From Selaginella moellendorffii (taxonomy: Eukaryota > Streptophyta > Lycopodiopsida > Selaginellales > Selaginellaceae): a stretch of 64,000 nucleotides of DNA. Shown one piece after another: positions 21,367 through 32,966 of this stretch. The notes under the pieces were generated by a model that made no database searches, was not told where the DNA came from, and was given only the letters and a program-made list of their open reading frames with translations. Position 1 is the stretch's first letter; each line of letters begins with the position of its first letter. A program made the position numbers and the translations under genes. The stretch lies in assembly GCF_000143415.4 (NCBI RefSeq), contig NW_003314285.1, positions 1,283,587-1,347,586 of the forward strand, given 5' to 3'.

Positions 21367-24300
21367 ATGGCGGCCGCGAGCGCTCCCATCACTATGAAAG
21401 AGGCCCTGGTGGTGCGTATTTTGGTTTTGGATTTATTTGCTAGAAATCAGCATTGGATTGTCTAATTTTGTTCTTGGCAGCTCACGAGCTTGGGCATCAA
21501 TCCCCAATGCATCACTTTCAACCATGTCACGATGGAATCCGAGAAGTACATATGCGTGAGAGAGACCACGCCGCAGAACAGCGTGGTTATCATCGACATG
21601 AACTTGCCTCTGCAGCCTCTTCGCCGACCCATTACTGCCGATTCCTCGCTGATGAATCCCATCACTAAAATTCTGGCTCTAAAAGGTATGACATTTCATT
21701 CTCGCGTGATCCGGAGGATACAACTTAACTGGTTTGCTCGTACGCAGCTCAAATTCCTGGCACGAGCCAGGATCATCTCCAGATTTTTAACATAGAAATG
21801 AAGGCTAAGATGAAATCTCATCAAATGTCGGAACAGGTAATCGGGTGATTTCACTGGCTGTTTGGTGTGACGTCTTCTTTTCCGCTTGGAAGGTGGTTTT
21901 CTGGAAATGGATAACTTCAAAGATTCTTGGGCTTGTCACGCAGCAAGCCGTCTATCACTGGTCTATAGAAGGTATTTTTAAGAATTTGCTTACATCAACT
22001 GATTACAGCTACGACTAGGTGATTCTGAGCCGGTCAAGGTGTTTGATAGAACGGCTAACCTGTCGGGAAATCAAATTATTAACTACCGCTGTGATCCTTC
22101 TGAGAAGTGGCTAGTTCTGATAGGCATTGCTCCAGGCTCTCCTGAGGTATCCATTTCTTGAAAAGTTTCTTGTAGCTAACAAAGAAACTCTTTTAGCGTC
22201 CACAACTGGTGAAAGGAAACATGCAACTCTTTTCAGTCGATCAGCAGCGAAGTCAAGCTTTGGAAGCTCATGCTGCATCTTTCGCTACATTCAAGGTTAA
22301 GTTAACGGAAACATATGCACGTGATCATCTGTTAATCGTCGGTACTTGCAGGTCTCCGGAAACGAAGCTCCTTCCACTCTGATATCGTTCGCAACGAAGT
22401 CAGTTACGTCTGGCACGCTAGTATCAAAGTTGCATGTTATCGAACTTGGTGCCCAGCCAGGTCTGTTGTCTGTTTCCTTTTAGCGTGATTCTTATACCTA
22501 AAGTTCATCAGGGAAGGCAGCGTTTACAAAGAAACAAGCAGACTTGTTCTTCCCTCCCGACTTTGCAGACGACTTCCCCGTCTCGATGCAGGTAAAGTGT
22601 GTTGGAGGTTATACGCATTGATAACATTCCTTTCCGCAGATCTCACAAAAGTATAGCCTTATCTATGTTATTACGAAACTCGGTCTTCTTTTTGTATATG
22701 ATCTGGAGACTGCAACGGCTGTCTATAGGAATCGTATTAGTCCAGATCCCATTTTCCTGACATCCGATTCCCCGTCAACTGGGGGATTTTATGCAGTTAA
22801 TCGTCGAGGGCAAGTTCTATTGGCTACTGTTAACGAGGCAACTGTCGTTCCCTTCGTCAGCGGTCAGGTACTAGTGTTCATCCGTACTGCTACTGTCCTA
22901 ACAACTTCTTATTGTCTATTTTGAAGCTTAACAATTTAGAGCTTGCGGTCAACCTTGCTAAGCGTGGCAACCTTCCTGGAGCCGAGAACCTGGTAACGCT
23001 TTTATCTTCGATGATCTTTCTCTTTGCTACCTCTTACTGTATCGTTCTATGTGAGTAGGTTGTGCAACGGTTTCAGGAGTTATTCCAACAAATGAAGTAC
23101 AAAGAAGCTGCGGAGCTTGCAGCTGAGTCCCCTCAAGGAATCCTTCGCACGCATGACACTATTACGAAGTTCCAGGTCAGATGCTTATTGTCATTTTCTT
23201 AATTCATTTTTTAAACGTTGTTTCTTTTCGAGTAGAGTGTTCCTGTGCAACCTGGACAGACGTCACCTCTGCTTCAGTATTTTGGTACATTGCTCACAAA
23301 GGGGAAACTCAACGCTTTTGAGTCTCTGGAGCTTTCACGTCTCGTTGTCACTCAAAACAAGAAAAACCTTTTGGAGAATTGGTTGGCTGATGATAAACTC
23401 GAGTGCAGTGAAGAACTTGGTGATCTTGTCAAGGTCTGAACAACATCGTTCTTAGTTACCTACTCCTGACCGTTTTTTGTTGCAGTCAGTTGATAATGAT
23501 ATGGCCTTAAAAATCTTCATCAAAGCAAGGGTTACACCAAAAGTGGTCGCGGCATTTGCAGAACGTGGAGAGTTCGATAAAATTCTCATTTATTCTAAGC
23601 AAGTACGATTTTCCTGTTTTTAATGTTCAATTTTCCTGGCTAATATCTTTGTCCTAGGTTGGTTATACTCCAGATTATCCCTTCCTTCTGCAATCTATAT
23701 TGCGAACGGATCCTCAGGTATAGTTCGTTGTCTTACTCATGGTTTTCCCGTATTGATCCTCTGTCCAGGCGGCCGTAAATTTTGCTCTCATGATGGCTCA
23801 AATGGAAGGCGGATGTCCAATGGACTACAACGTTATTACCGATCTTTTTCTGCAGGTACTTCTTTCACGTATAAGTTTGTATGAAATCGGCTGATATTGT
23901 TTATTTCTGTCATGCTTAGCGAAACTTGATACGTGAAGCAACATCCTTTTTACTGGATGTTTTGAAGCCGAACCTTCCCGAGCATGCGATGTTGCAGACA
24001 AAGGTTTTATTCGTTAACTTAAATTTTGTTTGGTATTTTATCCCGTCTTCAGGTTTTAGAGATAAATCTAGTGACATTCCCGAACGTAGCGGATGCAATT
24101 TTGGCCAACGGAATGTTTAGTCACTACGATAGGCCTCGGATTGGGCAGCTTTGCGAGAAGGCTGGCCTATACACGAGAGCATTGCAGGTATATTTTTGTC
24201 GGCATGATGCCATTCTCTTTAACAATACTTGCTTTCAGCACTATACGGACCTGAATGACATCAAGCGTGTGATTATCAACACACACGCTATTGAACCCCA

Positions 24301-27300
24301 GGTGAGACTTCCTTTTGTTACATTTCAAACGTTATCTAACTGTTTAAAAACAGGCTTTAGTGGAATTTTTTGGAACCCTCTCGCGTGACTGGGCTATGGA
24401 TTGTATGAAGGAATTGTTGCTGGTTAATATGCGAGGAAATCTGCAAATAGTTGTGCAGGTAATTCCAGACTTAAAAAACGGATTTAAACTATTGTCTGGT
24501 TCTTCCAGGTTGCCAAAGAATACTCAGAACAGCTAGGCATTGGAGCCTGTGTGAAGCTTTTTGAGCAGTTTAAATCATACGAAGGTTTATACTTCTTTTT
24601 GGGATCCTTTTTGAGCTCGAGGTATATCCGTGGTTTTAAAGTTGCATGTAATCAATTGTCTTGTACAGCGAGGACCCGGATATTCACTTCAAATATATTG
24701 AAGCAGCAGCTAAAACGGGCCAACTGAAAGAGGTAGAGCGTGTCACCAGGGAATCGAATTTCTATGATGCAGAGAAGACCAAGAACTTTCTGATGGAAGC
24801 TCGTCTTCCTGACGCTCGTCCTCTCATCAACGTGTGCGATAGATTCGGTTACGTTCCGGATTTGACACACTACTTGTATTCGAACAACATGCTTCGGTAT
24901 ATTGAAGGCTACGTCCAAAAGGTACGGATTCAATGCATTTGTTGCTCTATAATCGTTTTGAAATTTTCAGGTCAATCCTGCAAACGCACATCTGGTCGTG
25001 GGCCAACTTTTAGATGATGAATGTCCTGAGGATTTTATAAAAAATCTCATCCTCTCTGTTCGATCGTTACTACCGGTTGAGCCTCTTGTTGAGCAATGCG
25101 AGAAACGGTCTGTTTCGTTTTTTCATGTATCTCATTATTGAGCTTAATTTTCTTTTCCAGTAATCGGCTGAGACTTCTCACTCAGTTTTTGGAGCACCTG
25201 GTTAGCGAAGGTAGCCAAGACGTGCATGTGCACAATGCGCTCGGAAAAATTATCATCGATACGAACAACAATCCCGAGCACTTCTTGACTACAAATCCGT
25301 ACTATGACTCGAAAGTTGTCGGGAAGTATTGTGAGAAACGAGATCCCACCCTGGCAGTGGTTGCTTACCGTCGTGGACAGTGCGACACAGAGCTTATTAA
25401 TGTTACGAATAAGAATTCTCTGTTTAAGCTTCAATCACGGTGAGTAGAGAACAATATTCATTTCTGGTTTCTAGGATTATCATATATTGTTTTCTGCAGC
25501 TATGTTGTGGAACGAATGGATGCGGATCTTTGGGCTCTAGTATTGAATCCCGAGAACCCCTACAGACGCCAACTTATTGACCAAGTAGTATCTACCGCCT
25601 TACCAGAGAGCAAGAGTCCCGATCAAGTTTCAGCAACAGTTAAAGCATTCATGACTGCTGACTTGCCTCACGAGCTTATTGAGTTGCTGGAAAAGATCGT
25701 CCTCCAAAATTCAGCATTCAGTGGCAACCCGAACTTGCAAAATCTTCTGATATTGACTGCCATCAAGGCTGACAAGTCGCGGGTCATGGATTACGTCAAC
25801 CGACTAGACAACTTCGATGGTCCTGCCGTTGGAGAGATTGCTGTTGGTGCGGAGCTGTTTGAGGAAGCGTTTGCTATCTTCAAAAAGTTCAACTTGAACG
25901 TGCATGCTGTCAACGTGCTTCTTGACAACATCCGTAGTATCGATCGTGCTGTGGAGTTTGCTTCGCGAGTTGAGGAGGACGAGGTCTGGAGCCAAGTAGG
26001 AAAGGCTCAGCTCAAGGAAGGCCTGGTCAGCGATGCCATTGAGTCGTTTATTCGAGCAGACGATGCAACGCAGTTCAACGACGTCATACTGGCAGCAAAC
26101 CAGGCTAGAGTTTTTGAGGATCTCGTCAAGTACTTGCATATGGTGCGGAGGAAAGTTAAGGAGCCCAAGGTGGACTCTGAACTCATTTATGCGTACGCAC
26201 GGATTGAGAAGCTCGGGGAGATCGAGGAGTTTATTCTGCAGCCTAATGTGGCCAACCTGCAAAACGTTGGCGACCGTCTCTTTGACGAGACGCTTTACGA
26301 AGCTGCGAAGATTATCTTCACTCATATCTCCAACTGGGGTCGTCTTGCAAGTACTCTCGTCAAGCTCCACCAGTTCCAAGGTGCAGTTGACGCTGCCAGG
26401 AAGGCCAACAGTGCGAAGACGTGGAAAGAAGTTTGCTTCGCTTGTGTTGACGCGGAAGAGTTCAGGCTCGCACAAATATGTGGTCTCAACATCATTGTCC
26501 AGGTAAGGCTATAGTTTCTGGTTATACTCTATCTTTGGTTGGTCTAATCTGTTATTAAATCCAGGTGGATGATTTGGAGGAAGTGAGTGACTACTACCAG
26601 AATAGGGGACGATTCGATGAACTGATTTCTCTAATGGAAAGTGGTCTTGGACTCGACCGCGCACACATGGGTATATTTACAGAGCTCGGAATATTATATG
26701 CCAAGTATCGGTCCGAGAAGCTTATGGAACACTTGAAGCTTTTCTCAACCCGAATCAACATTCCAAGGCTCATTCGCGTTTGCAACGAACAAAAGCACTG
26801 GAAAGAACTCACGTATCTGCACATTCAGTACGACGAGTATGACAATGCCGCTGCAACTATTATGAACCACTCTCCCGATGCCTGGGATCACATGCAGTTC
26901 AAGGATGTCTGCGTTAAGGTTGCCAACGTGGAGCTGTACTACAAAGCTGCCCACTTCTATCTTCAAGAGCATCCTGACCTCTTGAACGATCTGTTAATGG
27001 TCTTAGCTCCCCGTGTCGATCACACTCGTGTGGTAGACATAATGCGCAAGGTTTGTGATTTGATTCTCTTGCCACGTTTGTGACACCTTTGTCTGCAGGC
27101 TAGAAACCTTCATCTCGTGAAGCCTTACATGGTGGCTGTGCAAAGTGCAAATGTGGCCGCTGTGAATGAGGCTCTGAACGAGCTTTACGTCGAAGAAGAA
27201 GATTACGACCGTCTCAGAGAATCCATTGATCTTCACGACAATTTTGATCAAATTTCTTTGGCGCAAAAGGTTTGAGGATCCTTGCTTTTTCTTGTGATCT

Positions 27301-28060
27301 TTTAACATGGAAGACACTGTTTTGCAGCTTGAAAAGCACGAGCTTATCGAATTGCGCCGCGTCTCTGCCTACATTTACAAGAAAGCAGGAAGATGGCGCC
27401 AGTCTGTTGCGCTGTCCAAGAAGGACAATCTCTACAAGGACGCGATGGAAACTGCATCGCAATCTGGAGATCGTGATCTTGCCGAAGAACTGCTGTCGTT
27501 CTTTATTGAACAGGTAACTTCAACTAGCGGAAAACGTTTTACTAATTATTGGATCGCAATTGTGTGTTTCAGCAAAAGAAGGAATGCTTCGCGTCCTGCC
27601 TGTTTACATGTTACGATTTGATCCGGCCCGACGTAGCATTGGAGCTTGCCTGGATAAACAACTTGATCGACTTCTCCTTCCCTTACCTGTTACAAGTAAG
27701 ACCTTGGAGTTCTTCCTCATGACTTCTGACACTTTGCTATCGACTCTAGTTCATCCGCGAGTACACCAGCAAGGTGGACGATCTGATCAAAGACAAGCTA
27801 GCAGCCGACCAGGAGGTCAAGAGCAAGGAGAAGGAAGAGAAGGATCTAGTGGCTCAACAGGTTTGTCTCCTCACCTCATTTGCTGCAACTATAGACTGAA
27901 TTCGATCTTGCAGAACATGTACGCTCAGCTCCTTCCTCTGGCGCTGCCCGCTCCTCCGATGCCCGGCATGGGAGGCGGTCCTCCAGGATTCAACCCGGGC
28001 ATGCCACCTCCTTTTGGTGGAATGCCTGGCTACGGCATGCCTCCCATGGGCGGATATTAG
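21367..28060 (+). CDS. CHC: Clathrin heavy chain
   Basis: Leg of the clathrin triskelion, which coats endocytic and Golgi-derived vesicles. About 30 exons separated by introns of mostly 50-60 bp encode roughly 1,700 residues, the usual family length. The N-terminal seven-blade propeller starts [15 protein letters not shown], with [20 protein letters not shown]. It is followed by the linker and the clathrin repeats, including [34 protein letters not shown] and, in the largest exon (25501-26502), [20 protein letters not shown]. The C-terminal trimerisation region and light-chain sites lie in 27340-27860, and the end is Pro/Gly/Met-rich ([12 protein letters not shown]), as in plant heavy chains. 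The ATG at 21367 sits in the right context and exon 2 continues with LTSLGINPQ. The gene appears intact. A decayed copy of its 3' end lies at 29685-30540. Confidence 0.96.
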
Positions 28061-29684
28061 AGGTAGGAAGATTATCTTTTGTTTTCAATCACGAAAGACT
28101 ACACAGGTGAAGGGTCTAGCAGAGATTTTTTGTAAATTTAGATCGAGAATAATATATGGTCTTGTATTTTTCTTTCTTTTTATCAGCGGCTAGCACCATG
28201 GAAGTCACTCACCTTGCAAATAAAATGCAGATACCAAAGTAAGAACTTGTGCAACTTCTTGTTTCGTAGTTTGATAGAAATCGTCTTGAAGCAGCAAATG
28301 AGAGGACCACCAAGCTGCTCAAGAAAGCCACGGCGTCGACTGCGTTGGAAACATCGGGAATCTCCATGCGTTTCCTGTAGCGCAGCTCCAGCCATGCACA
28401 CGTAACAGGCACGTCGATTGGACAAATCAAGCACACTCCTCCACAAGGTAGAAGATGACTTTGTTGACACCCGCGTCCTCCAGGACCGGCAGCTGTTGGA
28501 GGGTACCAGACCGGCAGCCGCGGCTTCAGCATCTGGTAGCCTCCAACAGCTGCCCAGAAGCGGATATCGTCGAGAAGCATCCAGCTGCACTCTTCCTCCG
28601 CCTCCTCCCAGCTCACCGCGGCCAACAAGTTGACGAAAGCTCTTTCCCAGCCTCAGCAGTTGCATTGCCTTGGGCAAAGCGGTGTCACCTCTTGTAGCAG
28701 CGAAGTAGAACAAGTCCCAGCAAACGAAGCCGTCTAGGAGCCAGAAGGCCGTTCCCGAGCCAGAGGCCGTAGCCGGCTGTGATATCGTTCTGGAAAAGCC
28801 ATTGATTTGCTCGACCATGGCCGTGTGCTTGGACTGCCCTGGAGGCACGATTGGAAGAGGCGGGCGACGGTCTTGCTCGCGAAGCCGTGAAGCTCCACTG
28901 TGGCGACCATCTGTCACCCCACACAAATCCATTCCCGAATCCCTGCGACTGTGGAGGGTAACGTGTGCACTACCTAGATCATCCTTCGGACATACGACAC
29001 TGGGATGCATGCTACGTGCGGTTGGTGTATCGTTCCATCCCGGATACCACCTGCGAGGTGGCGCTGACGTTGAGCGGAAGCATGGGCATGGCGCAGGTCC
29101 GGGGGCAGCGTCAGCCCCTGGTTGCGATCGGCCACCTCGTTGCTGCAATGTTGACATAGGACACAAGGTAGAAGTCCTTGGCCGCCACATTTCCACAGAG
29201 GGCATAAATAAAAGGGATCAATGGAAGTAATATAGTATTGTTTGAAAAAGGATGCTCACTAAGATGATCGAGACCATTTCTGTACTGCTGCAACGAGCAG
29301 GCCGAGTTACCGGGGGTGATCTATCGATGCCCGCGATTTACTTTCAACAAAGGTAAAAGCACTTTCGCGTACGGTGGAAGCCTCAGGATCATAAGATAGG
29401 CCTCTCACTCGCAAGCTTCTCTCGTGTAAATTCAGCCGCTTTTGTGAATAACCTTTGTTCTTTCTTTCGTTCACATGGGTTGATGAAATCCGTATGGGGA
29501 TCTCGTAGCTTATTGTGACCATTGACTAGTCAAAAGGACGCCTTCTCTCTGGCGAGAATGCGGTAATACACGATCACACAGACTCAGGGAGTAGAAATCT
29601 CTCGCTCGCTCGCTTACTCAGCTGTAGACTGGCAGCTACGAGGATGTTGCTGAAGACTCCAAGTCGATCAATCGGCTGGCTTTT
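28061..29684. other. Intergenic region with unassigned open frames, possibly a decayed gene
   Basis: The 3' untranslated region of the clathrin gene runs to about 28170. On the minus strand, frames of 340, 139 and 79 codons overlap between 29205 and 28183, but no single frame shows a known domain. Hydrophobic pieces (AVAFLSSLVVLSFAASRRF, LLAPRRLRLLGLVLL) fall in different frames, which would suit a frameshifted membrane-protein pseudogene. I cannot name it. Confidence 0.35.
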
Positions 29685-30540
29685 GCTCCTTGAACGATCT
29701 GTTAATCCCCGTTGTTGATCACACTCGTGTGGTTGACATAACGCTCAAGGTTTGTATTTTGATTCTCTTGCCACGTTTCTGACACCTTTCTGCAGGCTAG
29801 AAACCTTCATCTTGTGAAGCCATACATGGTGGCTGTGCAAAGCGCAAATGTGGCCGCTGTGAACGAGGTACGTTGAAGAAGAAGATTGAGATCGCCTAAG
29901 AGAATCCATTTATCTTCAAATTTCTTTGGCGCAAAAGGTTTGAACTTGCGGAAGACACTGTTTTGCGGCTTGAAAAACACGAGCTTATCGCCTACATTTA
30001 CAAGAAAGCAGGAAGATGGAGCCAATCTGTTGCGCTGTCCAAGAAGGACAATCTTTGTACAAGAAACGGCATCGCAACCTGGAGATCGTGATCTTGCTGA
30101 AGAACTGCTGTCGTTCTTTATTGAACAGGTAACTTGGATAGCAATTTACTAATGATTGGATCGCAATCATTAGTGTGATCAGCAAAAGAAGGAATGATTC
30201 ATGTCTTGCCCCAGCAAGGTGGACGATCTGATCAAATACAAGCTAGCACGGACCAGAGGTCAAGAGCAAGGAGAAGGAAGAGAAGGATCTAATACATGTT
30301 TCCTCACCTATACACTGATTTTTTATTTAGATATGCAACTCTTGCAGAACATGTACGCTCAGCTGCCGCTGCCCGCTCCTCCAGGATTCAACCAAGGAAT
30401 GCCACCCCCGTTTAGAGGAATGCCTGGCTACGGCATGCCTCCAAATACTAGAGGTAGGGAGAGCTTCATTTTCTCTTTTGTTTTCAATCACGAAAGACTA
30501 CACAAGTGAGGGATCTAGCAGAGATTTTTTAATAATATAT
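29685..30540 (+). pseudogene. Truncated, decayed copy of the clathrin heavy chain 3' end
   Basis: It starts at [18 protein letters not shown] and follows exons 25-30 of the parent: [19 protein letters not shown], a shortened [16 protein letters not shown] exon, part of KVDDLIK, and the tail NMYAQLPLPAPPGFNQG. The parent's introns are present in shortened form and the 3' untranslated sequence is copied too, so this was duplication of genomic DNA, not of an mRNA. The exon that reads [10 protein letters not shown] in the parent is mostly lost. Frameshifts and stops are frequent. A tRNA-Asp follows 56 bp later. Confidence 0.9.
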
Positions 30541-30596
30541 TGTCTTGTATAGCTTCTATCTTTGGAAAAAAGACTATTTCATTTGAAAAACTGTAA

Positions 30597-30668
30597 CGCC
30601 GTTGCCGGGGATCGAACCCGGGTCGTCCGCGTGACAGGCGGAAATACTTACCACTATACTACAACGAC
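30597..30668 (-). tRNA. tRNA-Asp (GTC)
   Basis: 72 nt. On the minus strand it begins GTCGTTGTAGTATAGTGG and ends CCCCGGCAACGGCG. The acceptor, D, anticodon (CCTGTCACG loop, GTC at 30633-30635) and T arms (GGGTTCGATCCC) all form. It has no intron and looks functional. Confidence 0.94.
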
Positions 30669-30949
30669 CTCGTGTTAGAAACTTCTGTACATTTTAGAAC
30701 ATATTTACAAACTCCTAGCATGATTGTGCTAGCTAGAAAGATGATGGTCGATTATCAACCATAAAGCCCCCCAAGGATATCTCCGAGACTCTCGCCTCCC
30801 CGGGAAGGATCCAATCTCGGCAAAGTAGATGTCGTTGTAGCCGAATACAGACGCCCCAAGATCACATTGATGACTTTCTTGGTCAAGAGTGAAGATTTCC
30901 CAGCGTTGGAAGCTCCAATTATAAAAGAAGACGAAGAGGTACAAGAACA

Positions 30950-31110
30950 TCTACTTGAAGTCCGAATCTGGGGAGCCTGGAGGGAGCTGGATGAGGTGAT
31001 TGTGGGGAAGTTATCCAGCTTTTCCTTCGCAGCTGCATCTATAAATTGAGCAATTTGCAAGCAAGATTTCCATATTAGCATTAAATGTACTCTACTAGCT
31101 AAGCCCTTTT
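30950..31110 (+). pseudogene. Relic of a RING-H2 gene segment
   Basis: GAGCTGGATGAGGTGATTGTG, then TTATCCAGC and CGCAGCTGCATC, match in order the part of the RING-H2 gene around 37185-37255. The stretch after that (GCAATTTGCAAGCAAGATTTCC) recurs at about 32593-32615. The zinc-ligand residues are destroyed. It sits between tRNA-Asp and tRNA-Ser. Confidence 0.6.
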
Positions 31111-31177
31111 TTCAGGTTCGGAATCGCAAATGTGCTTTTTCATTGTCTTGTTTTATGTCGCTTACTAGAGATTGTAA

Positions 31178-31259
31178 GTCAGTATGTCCGAGTGGTTAAG
31201 GAGACAGACTTGAAATCTGTTGGGTTTCACCCTCGCAGGTTCGAATCCTGCTGCTGGCG
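31178..31259 (+). tRNA. tRNA-Ser (TGA)
   Basis: 82 nt with the long variable arm typical of serine tRNAs (TGGGTTTCACCCTCG). It starts GTCAGTATGTCCGAGTGG and ends GTTCGAATCCTGCTGCTGGCG. Anticodon TGA at 31211-31213. One weak pair near the acceptor end (GTCAG with CTGGC) is tolerable. Probably functional, and the source of the two relics downstream. Confidence 0.88.
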
Positions 31260-31309
31260 TCTGTGTCTTAAGATTTGAGAAAAAAAGTTTTTTTAACTAA
31301 GCATGATTG

Positions 31310-31582
31310 CGATACTCAATTGTTTGTTTGAACTTTCCTGATTCCACTCTTGCATAAGGTAGATCCCATTGTCGAGGTGAAACTCAAGCTGTGCACTGTG
31401 GGCAAATTCGGCCTAAGCGCAACCGCAAGTATCAGCAGCGCGTGTGCAAAGGTGGCGAGTTCAGCATCGCTTGGAACATCAAACCCCTGAGGCTCCATTT
31501 CTGCAAATCTGCGGGCGATTTTGAAGAATGCTTACTCAAAACAAAGTAGTGTGGAGCTGACTTCGGCTGCCAGATGGGTTGA
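31310..31582 (+). pseudogene. Dead copy of the small secreted Cys-rich gene
   Basis: From GGGCAAATTCGGCCTAAGCG (31389) to the stop at 31582 it tracks the intact gene at 31948-32328 almost base for base. Shared blocks include GGTGGCGAGTTCAGCATCG, GGAACATCAAACCCCTGAGG and GGCTGCCAGATGGGTTGA. The first half, with the signal peptide, is scrambled or deleted and the frame has stops. It stands downstream of tRNA-Ser just as the intact gene stands downstream of a tRNA-Ser relic. Confidence 0.85.
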
Positions 31583-31756
31583 GTCCGGTGATTTCAATAC
31601 TCCTGTTACAATTTCTTCCGGTGTCATAATATTATCCATTTTACTTTTGCAACACATACTGTGTCCGCACGAACTCAGTGCAGTCCAAGTCGTAAACTTG
31701 GTTCACAGTCCAACTAAATTGTTGGCTGTGGCATGGAGAACCAGCCAGTACGAAAT

Positions 31757-31840
31757 TAAGGAGACACTTGAAATCTGGTGGTTAAGGAGACAGACTTGAA
31801 ATCTGTTTTCACCCTCGTAGGTTCGAATCCGGCTGCTGAC
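31757..31840 (+). pseudogene. tRNA-Ser relics (partial, duplicated)
   Basis: 31778-31840 keeps the D-loop end, anticodon arm, shortened variable arm and T arm of the tRNA-Ser at 31178, but lacks the 5' acceptor strand and part of the variable arm. A shorter piece of the same arm (TTAAGGAGACACTTGAAATCTG) precedes it at 31757-31777. It cannot fold as a tRNA. Confidence 0.85.
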
Positions 31841-31947
31841 TTCATTGAGCTTTGAGAAAAATTGTGTAAGCTTTGAGAATATGCTAAGGTGGCCTCATAT
31901 TTATAATGCACCCAGCCATCCTTAAAGCAACGCTTCCATAGGCAAGC

Positions 31948-32328
31948 ATGATTTATAGCGCTGCAATACTCGTTGCTTGTTTGCTTTTCCTGCAGAAGGT
32001 AGATGCGGGCTGGGTTTTGTTTTCGAATGGGGAGGTAGGGGCTGGCTGTGGAACAAATGCATGTTCTATTCCGAATTGCGCGCTGCTTGTTGAGCGCGTC
32101 CATGGCTGCACTGGGGGCGAAACTCAAGCTGTGAATTGTGGGCAAATCCGGGCTAAGGGCAACCGCAAGTATCAGCAGTGGAAGAGCGTGTGCAGAGGTG
32201 GCGAGTTCAGCATCGATTGGAACATCAAACCCCTCAGGCTCCAGTTCCGCAACTCTGCGGGCAACTTTGAAGAATGCCTGCTCAAAACAAACTGGCGTGG
32301 AGCCGAATTCGGCTGTCAGATGGGTTGA
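31948..32328 (+). CDS. Small secreted cysteine-rich protein, family not recognised
   Basis: 126 residues in one exon. A hydrophobic signal peptide is clear (MIYSAAILVACLLFLQKVDA), with likely cleavage after residue 20. The mature part starts GWVLFSNGEVG and has eight cysteines, enough for four disulfides: GAGCGTNACSIPNC, HGC, VNC, SVC, EEC and FGC near the end. It also has several WN/WK aromatic patches (QQWKSVCRGGEFSIDWN). Secretion and disulfide bonding are inferred from this. It does not match the defensin, lipid-transfer, snakin or thionin spacing I know. A dead tandem copy lies at 31310-31582. Function unknown; an extracellular or defence-related role is only a guess. Confidence 0.72.
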   Translation: MIYSAAILVACLLFLQKVDAGWVLFSNGEVGAGCGTNACSIPNCALLVERVHGCTGGETQAVNCGQIRAKGNRKYQQWKSVCRGGEFSIDWNIKPLRLQFRNSAGNFEECLLKTNWRGAEFGCQMG

Positions 32329-32847
32329 CTTTGTAGTCGTGTTTTCTAATCAACTGTGTTGGTGATGAACATGCATAAATTGTTGAATTATTATTATTAT
32401 TATTCCATAACTTTCGGGTCTGGCATGTGCCACAACATTGCATGGCAAGGACTTGGAGATATGAAACCATTGCCAGAGCTGACAATAAGCTGCACAGCTG
32501 TAGAGCACATGAAATACATCTGTGATGCGAACAGTGTTGAAGGTGCTTCTCCATGGCAGCTCCCATACCCATCCATCAGTCCTTACAAAGTGTGCAATTT
32601 GTAAGCATGATTTCCATACTAATCTACCATGCACTCTACTTTCTTTCGCTATGAGGCTTTTTGGGCCCACAATAACAAGCAGCAGACTTTTGCTCAACCA
32701 TCACTGTCTGATTGTGATGAAACGTAGACCTTTTTTCCTTGTTATTGTGCACAAAGCATGAGTTTTCCTGGATGAACGACGAGAGCTCATCCAAATTGGT
32801 TGTAAGAAACTCCAAAGGCTGGGCGTTTGGTCACAAAACAAAATTCT
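32329..32847. other. Intergenic, ATT microsatellite and RING-H2 relic
   Basis: A short (TTA)n run lies at about 32386-32403. AAGTGTGCAATTTGTAAGCATG at 32589-32610 resembles the first zinc-ligand pair (VECAIC) of the RING-H2 gene and the copy near 31050, in the same position relative to a tRNA-Ser sequence. No intact gene is seen. Confidence 0.5.
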
Positions 32848-32909
32848 TTCAGTATGTCCGAGTCAGACTCGAAATCTCACCCTCGCAGGTTCAAATCCTG
32901 CTGCTGACG
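32848..32909 (+). pseudogene. tRNA-Ser relic
   Basis: It starts TCAGTATGTCCGAGTC and ends AGGTTCAAATCCTGCTGCTGACG as in the tRNA-Ser at 31178. About 20 bases of the D and anticodon arms are deleted, leaving 62 nt. Not functional. It lies 57 bp before the ATG of the PPR gene. Confidence 0.85.
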
Positions 32910-32966
32910 CTCTGCCATCTCATTTTTGTTCAGCTTTTTCAGAAATGTGTGTAAGAATTCCAAGAG

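Noticed and set aside
25804-26475. 223-codon frame antisense to the large clathrin exon
   Set aside because: The sense strand is clearly clathrin, and long antisense frames are common opposite GC-biased codons.
28183-29205. 340-codon minus-strand frame downstream of the clathrin gene
   Set aside because: No domain, skewed Arg/Ser/Cys composition, and two overlapping frames look equally open. Kept only as a possible decayed region.
28183-29230. Peroxin-11-like or CASP-like membrane gene
   Set aside because: Hydrophobic pieces in different frames gave only a vague resemblance; no conserved motif could be placed.
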